From positions 38,612-102,611 of the forward strand of contig SVHY01000002.1 of the NCBI GenBank assembly GCA_015055545.1: a stretch of 64,000 nt of DNA. Direction: 5' to 3'. Numbering within the stretch: the first letter of the stretch is position 1; every line of letters begins with the position of its first letter. Origin of the DNA: Clostridiales bacterium (GTDB lineage Bacteria > Bacillota > Clostridia > Christensenellales > Borkfalkiaceae). Under the pieces are notes generated by a model, which searched no databases, was not told the origin of the DNA, and saw only the letters and a list, made by a program, of their open reading frames with translations. This document shows positions 60,401 to 64,000 of the stretch, piece after piece. Position numbers and translations under genes: made by a program.

Positions 60401-61299
60401 AAATCCGTTTATTGAGCGGCTCGGTGTATATCGCGCTGCTTGCGGCGTTTTATTTAATGAAAATATTCGTGCCCGCCTACGGCGCGTTTTGTTTCGATGT
60501 GCTCGTGTACGCGTTTTCGCTGCTCGGCACGCGCGAAATGTTGCGCGCAATGGGCGATAAAGCGACGAAAGCAGAGCGCGGAATCGTAACGGCGTTTTCT
60601 ATCGTCTGTATTCCCGTGGTGGCGGCGGCGGAATATTTCTACGGCGCAGGCATAACGGCGGGCGCGGTTTGTCTGTTTGCGTTAGGTATAGTGCTTTTGT
60701 CGTTGTTCGTTTGCAAACACGAAGAAAGTACGCCTGAAAATATCGGCGTTGCACTCCTTTGCGCGGTATATCCCACGGTGCTTTTGTGCGTGCTTACGCT
60801 TGTAAACCACGCGTGTGTGGAAAGCGGTTCGCCGCTTTTTGGCGTGGCGTTCAACAGCGACCTTTTGATATTGTTCGTGTTCGTAATCTCGCCCGTAGCC
60901 GATTCCTTGGCGTACGTATTCGGTCGGTTCTTGCGTAAGTATTTCCCTAAGCAAATGGCGCCGAATATCAGCCCGAACAAAACGGTTGTCGGCGGCATTG
61001 GCGGACTTATCGGCGGTATGCTGGGTGCGCTCGTTTTGTATTTTGCGTATAACGCGGTTGCAGGGAGCTTTGTGGACGTGGGGCTGTGGTTGCCCGTATA
61101 TCTTGTCATCGGATTGTTTAGTGCGGTGGCGACGGCGTTCGGCGATTTGGTAGAAAGCTGTATAAAACGCAAAGTCGGTTTGAAAGACATGGGCAAAATT
61201 ATGCCCGGACACGGCGGCGTGTTAGATAGAATCGACGGCACGCTGTTTGCGAGTATCGTCGTGTATTTTGCATTTATCTTACTTCGGGCGGTGCTGTAA
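60397..61299 (+). CDS. cdsA: Phosphatidate cytidylyltransferase
   Basis: This 300-residue membrane enzyme makes CDP-diacylglycerol for phospholipids. The signature CIKRKVGLKDMGKIMPGHGG followed by VLDRID (about 255-280) is complete. About eight helices are visible. The ATG at 60397 overlaps the uppS stop (ATGA) and has AAAGGAG 9 bases upstream; the frame open before it belongs to uppS DNA. Confidence 0.95.
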   Translation: MKIRLLSGSVYIALLAAFYLMKIFVPAYGAFCFDVLVYAFSLLGTREMLRAMGDKATKAERGIVTAFSIVCIPVVAAAEYFYGAGITAGAVCLFALGIVLLSLFVCKHEESTPENIGVALLCAVYPTVLLCVLTLVNHACVESGSPLFGVAFNSDLLILFVFVISPVADSLAYVFGRFLRKYFPKQMAPNISPNKTVVGGIGGLIGGMLGALVLYFAYNAVAGSFVDVGLWLPVYLVIGLFSAVATAFGDLVESCIKRKVGLKDMGKIMPGHGGVLDRIDGTLFASIVVYFAFILLRAVL

Positions 61300-61300
61300 A

Positions 61301-62455
61301 ATGAAAACGATTGCGTTGATCGGTTCGACAGGTTCAATAGGACGACAGGTTTGTTCGGTGGTGCGTAGACACGCGGATAAATTCCAAGTAGAAAGTATCG
61401 TGGCTAACGCTTCCGCGGAAACGTTTTTAGAGCAGGTGCAGGAATTTAAACCCAAATACGCCGCGCTTGCCGACGAAACCGTGGGCAAACAAATTGCGAA
61501 TAAAATCCCAAGCGGTGTGAAATTTGCGTACGGGAAACAGGCGGCGGTAGATGCAATCGAATACGGCGATATCGCCTTTATCGCGGCGACGGGGTTTGCG
61601 GGCTTACAGTATTCTTTAAAAGCGGCGGCGCTCAAAAAAGACATCGCGCTTGCGAATAAAGAAACGCTCGTTTGCGGCGGGGAGCTGGTTATGCGCGAAG
61701 TAAAAAAAGCGCAAATCAACTTAATGCCCGTGGATAGCGAACATTCCGCGCTTTGGCAGGCGTTGCATTTTAACGCAAACGCACCGTTTAAGCGGCTGAT
61801 TATTACCGCGAGCGGCGGTCCGTTTTACGGAAAGAGCAGGCAAGAACTTGCTCTCGTTACACCCGAATCCGCGCTCAAACACCCCACTTGGAAGATGGGC
61901 GCGAAGATAACGATTGATTCGGCTACCCTTTTGAATAAAGGTTTTGAAGTGATAGAGGCAAAGTGGCTGTATAATTGCGGCTTGGAAAAAATAGCGACGG
62001 TGGTGCAACCCGAAAGCATTATCCATTCCATGGTGGAATTTGCCGACAACGGCATTTTGGCGCAAATGAGCTATCCTACGATGGAACTTCCTATCCAGCT
62101 TGCGCTTACCTATCCCGAGCGTTTGGATTGTAATTTACAACCGCTCGATTTTGAAAAGCTGGGCGCAATTCACTTCTTGCCTTTGAAAAAAGAAGATTTT
62201 CCGTGCTATGCGGCGGCGTTAAAATCTGCGGAAATGGGCGATAATTATTCGTGTGCGCTCAACGGCGCGGGGGAGGTTGCCGTTCACGCGTTTTTAAACG
62301 GCGAAATACCGTTCTTGGCGATTGCCGACGTTTTGGAAGAATCGCTCGAAAAAACTGAGCGTATAAAAATCGCCGATTACGGCGTATTAGAAGAAACGGA
62401 CGCGCGCGCTCGTGCGCTCGCGCGTGAATATATCGATAGGAGAAAAAACAAATGA
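61301..62455 (+). CDS. dxr: 1-deoxy-D-xylulose 5-phosphate reductoisomerase
   Basis: This 384-residue enzyme does the second step of the MEP pathway to isoprenoids, upstream of UppS. LIGSTGSIGRQVC (about 6-18) binds NADPH, ALANKETLVCGG, DSEHSALWQAL (metal-binding Asp and Glu), ITASGGPFYG and HPTWKMGAKITIDSATLLNK are complete signatures. The ATG at 61301 is one base after cdsA. The usual next gene, rseP/rasP, is replaced by a lipoprotein gene overlapping the stop (ATGA). Confidence 0.96.
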   Translation: MKTIALIGSTGSIGRQVCSVVRRHADKFQVESIVANASAETFLEQVQEFKPKYAALADETVGKQIANKIPSGVKFAYGKQAAVDAIEYGDIAFIAATGFAGLQYSLKAAALKKDIALANKETLVCGGELVMREVKKAQINLMPVDSEHSALWQALHFNANAPFKRLIITASGGPFYGKSRQELALVTPESALKHPTWKMGAKITIDSATLLNKGFEVIEAKWLYNCGLEKIATVVQPESIIHSMVEFADNGILAQMSYPTMELPIQLALTYPERLDCNLQPLDFEKLGAIHFLPLKKEDFPCYAAALKSAEMGDNYSCALNGAGEVAVHAFLNGEIPFLAIADVLEESLEKTERIKIADYGVLEETDARARALAREYIDRRKNK

Positions 62456-64000
62456 AAATGAAAAGAGTGTTGGCAGGGCTTTTCGCAGGCGTTTGGGCGT
62501 TTACCTTTGTGGCTTGTGAAAACGGAAAAACGACGACGGGCGGGGGTACGCCGCAAAGCAAAACGATTATCGATTTATACAGCTTTTTGCAACCGTACGA
62601 ATCGTATCAAGACGAGTTTACCATAGAGGATTTGCAAGAAGCCTTAGCGGAAGGCTGGGTGGATAGTGCGATTCTTACGAAAAACGGTTGTGAAATCTAC
62701 GGCGACGTGGAAGGCGGCGTAATAAATTTCGGTGAAGAAAGCACTTGTGCGCATAGATTTACCGTACCCACTACGCGTACGAATGCCAACTGTACGGAAT
62801 TTGGCTACGCGACGGCGGTTTGTTCCGTTTGCCGTGCTACGCAGTTTACTTTTACGGGCGCGCTTGGGCACGATTGGAAAATAGACGAACACTATATCAG
62901 CGACGTGCCGCATTATATATGTGACGATTGCGGCGCAACGCATACGGGGGCTTTGGACGGCAGTAATTCGGGTGGCGTTAGTAATGATGATCCCATGAAA
63001 GACGTTCTCCGTGTTTATAATCAGCAGGATGCGGTCGGTGATGCTTGGTTGGAAAATGCGGCAAAGCGTTTTGAAGAAAAATATGCGGACGTGTCTTTTT
63101 CGGAAGGTAAAGTCGGCGTACAGGTGATAGTATTGGGAACGACAAATGCTCAGGATATTACCAACTCTATGCAAACGTCAGGATATCAACTGTATTTCGC
63201 AAGACCGAACGAAAGCGTTTGGGAACTTACGCAAATGGGATTGCTGGCGGATATTTCCGACGTAGTTTGCGAACGGTTAGACGGCGAATATAAGAGTATT
63301 CAAGAAAAAATATACGCGGCAACCCGTAGTTCGTGTATGGGTGGCGACAACAAATATTACGCGTTGCCCCATTACGAGGCGTACGCAGGCTTAACCTACG
63401 ACGTGGATTTGTTTGAAGAAAAAAATCTGTTCTTTGCGGACGGGGAAACGAGCGATTATTACGATTCTCAATTTGGCACTGCGTATTTCGTGCAATCGGA
63501 ATACGATAGAAAATCGTGCGGGCCTGACGGGATTTACGATACGCAAGACGACGGTTTGCCCTCGTCCTTGGTAGAATTTTTAATCCTTTGCGATTATATG
63601 AAACAGGAAAAGAATATTACCCCGTTTACGTTTACGGGTGCATATCCGTATTATTCCAATATGTTGGTTTCCGCGCTTTGGGCATCGCTTGCAGGAGCGG
63701 ACGAAATGAAAGCGATGTATACCCTTGATAGCAACGGGACGGAAATAGACGTGATTACGGGGTGGTATGACGATGAAACGCCCACGGTGGAACGGGTAGT
63801 TATCACGCCCGACAACGCGTATAAGCTTTACGATTCTATGGCGCGCTATTACGCGACGGCAATTTTGGAAATTGCCGAAAACGAGGGTTGGTTTTCTGAT
63901 AGAAGTTATCAAGGGTCATGTACACATAAAGACGCGCAAAGTGAATTCATTCTTAACGGCATAAGCGGTAGAGAAGAAATCGGTATGCTGATCGAAGGCA
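62452..64000 (+). CDS. Solute-binding lipoprotein with a Cys-rich N-terminal module (3' truncated)
   Basis: The frame is open from ATG 62452 to the window end, at least 516 residues. A signal peptide ends in the lipobox FVAC with Cys22. Residues about 99-165 form a Cys/His module (CSVC, ALGHDW, CDDC) of the kind repeated in secreted proteins of gut Firmicutes. From about 180 the sequence resembles an ABC sugar-binding protein (family 1): MKDVLRVYNQQDAVGDAWLE, ALPHYEAYAGLTYDVDLF, and Trp/Tyr-rich parts. AGGAG and an ATGA overlap couple it to dxr. Sugar and ABC partners lie outside the window. Confidence 0.75.
   Translation, partial: MKMKRVLAGLFAGVWAFTFVACENGKTTTGGGTPQSKTIIDLYSFLQPYESYQDEFTIEDLQEALAEGWVDSAILTKNGCEIYGDVEGGVINFGEESTCAHRFTVPTTRTNANCTEFGYATAVCSVCRATQFTFTGALGHDWKIDEHYISDVPHYICDDCGATHTGALDGSNSGGVSNDDPMKDVLRVYNQQDAVGDAWLENAAKRFEEKYADVSFSEGKVGVQVIVLGTTNAQDITNSMQTSGYQLYFARPNESVWELTQMGLLADISDVVCERLDGEYKSIQEKIYAATRSSCMGGDNKYYALPHYEAYAGLTYDVDLFEEKNLFFADGETSDYYDSQFGTAYFVQSEYDRKSCGPDGIYDTQDDGLPSSLVEFLILCDYMKQEKNITPFTFTGAYPYYSNMLVSALWASLAGADEMKAMYTLDSNGTEIDVITGWYDDETPTVERVVITPDNAYKLYDSMARYYATAILEIAENEGWFSDRSYQGSCTHKDAQSEFILNGISGREEIGMLIEG

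Overview
The window comes from the chromosome of a bacterium, most likely an anaerobic member of the Clostridia (Bacillota). The evidence is a spmA-spmB pair (spore maturation genes of endospore formers), the pyrH/frr/uppS/cdsA/dxr order typical of Firmicutes, a clostridial 2[4Fe-4S] ferredoxin beside a NifS-type desulfurase, and a TatD gene followed by its radical SAM partner. A Christensenellales-like lineage is a guess from style only. I see no tRNA, rRNA, CRISPR array, transposase or integrase.

Layout. 1-5.9 kb: the end of one gene, a zinc-ribbon membrane protein, a leftward operon (MFS transporter, GH2 glycosidase, membrane-anchored protein) and a divergent EamA transporter. 6.1-8.4 kb: a hexapeptide acyltransferase-like protein and glmM, followed by hairpin-rich repeat DNA. 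8.4-9.6 kb: spmA-spmB, leftward. 9.7-14.5 kb: metG, tatD, radical SAM and ksgA, with a 365-bp hairpin repeat before ksgA. 14.5-20.5 kb: a first polysaccharide cluster (glycosyltransferase, EpsG-type polymerase, GT4, flippase, LicD). 20.5-25.2 kb: a PAP2 phosphatase, an EF-G-like GTPase, a second copy of the hairpin repeat, cysteine desulfurase, ferredoxin and a 55-residue helical protein.

25.5-57.6 kb is a very large surface-glycan locus. It starts with a phosphoglycosyl transferase and an A+T-rich block of variable genes (glycosyltransferases, polymerase, a flippase fused to an acetyltransferase, two ATP-grasp enzymes, a TRAP-type permease with a two-helix partner). It continues with dTDP-sugar genes (aminotransferase, rmlA, rmlB), the UDP-L-FucNAc pathway (fnlA/B/C type) and two uncharacterised nucleotidyltransferases. 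A new promoter then drives a bacillosamine-like module (PglF/PglE/PglC type), a third ATP-grasp enzyme, a HAD phosphatase, LicD, GT4, CDP-glycerol polymer genes (TagF-like, tagD) and an O-antigen ligase/polymerase. 57.7-62.5 kb is a housekeeping operon (pyrH, an SGNH hydrolase, frr, uppS, cdsA, dxr). Its undecaprenyl phosphate precursor (UppS) is the carrier that the glycan loci use. The window ends inside a solute-binding lipoprotein translationally coupled to dxr.

Most notable are (1) an intergenic repeat family in which an 8-base constant ATGAATTG alternates with palindromes of changing sequence, with a structured core shared by the leaders of ksgA and the EF-G-like gene; (2) at least five genes whose -10 box lies 6-7 nt before the ATG with no ribosome binding site, implying leaderless mRNAs; (3) a flippase-acetyltransferase fusion; and (4) an ATP-grasp/TRAP-permease/aminotransferase cassette inside the glycan locus. 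All calls are from reading the sequence; no database search was run.
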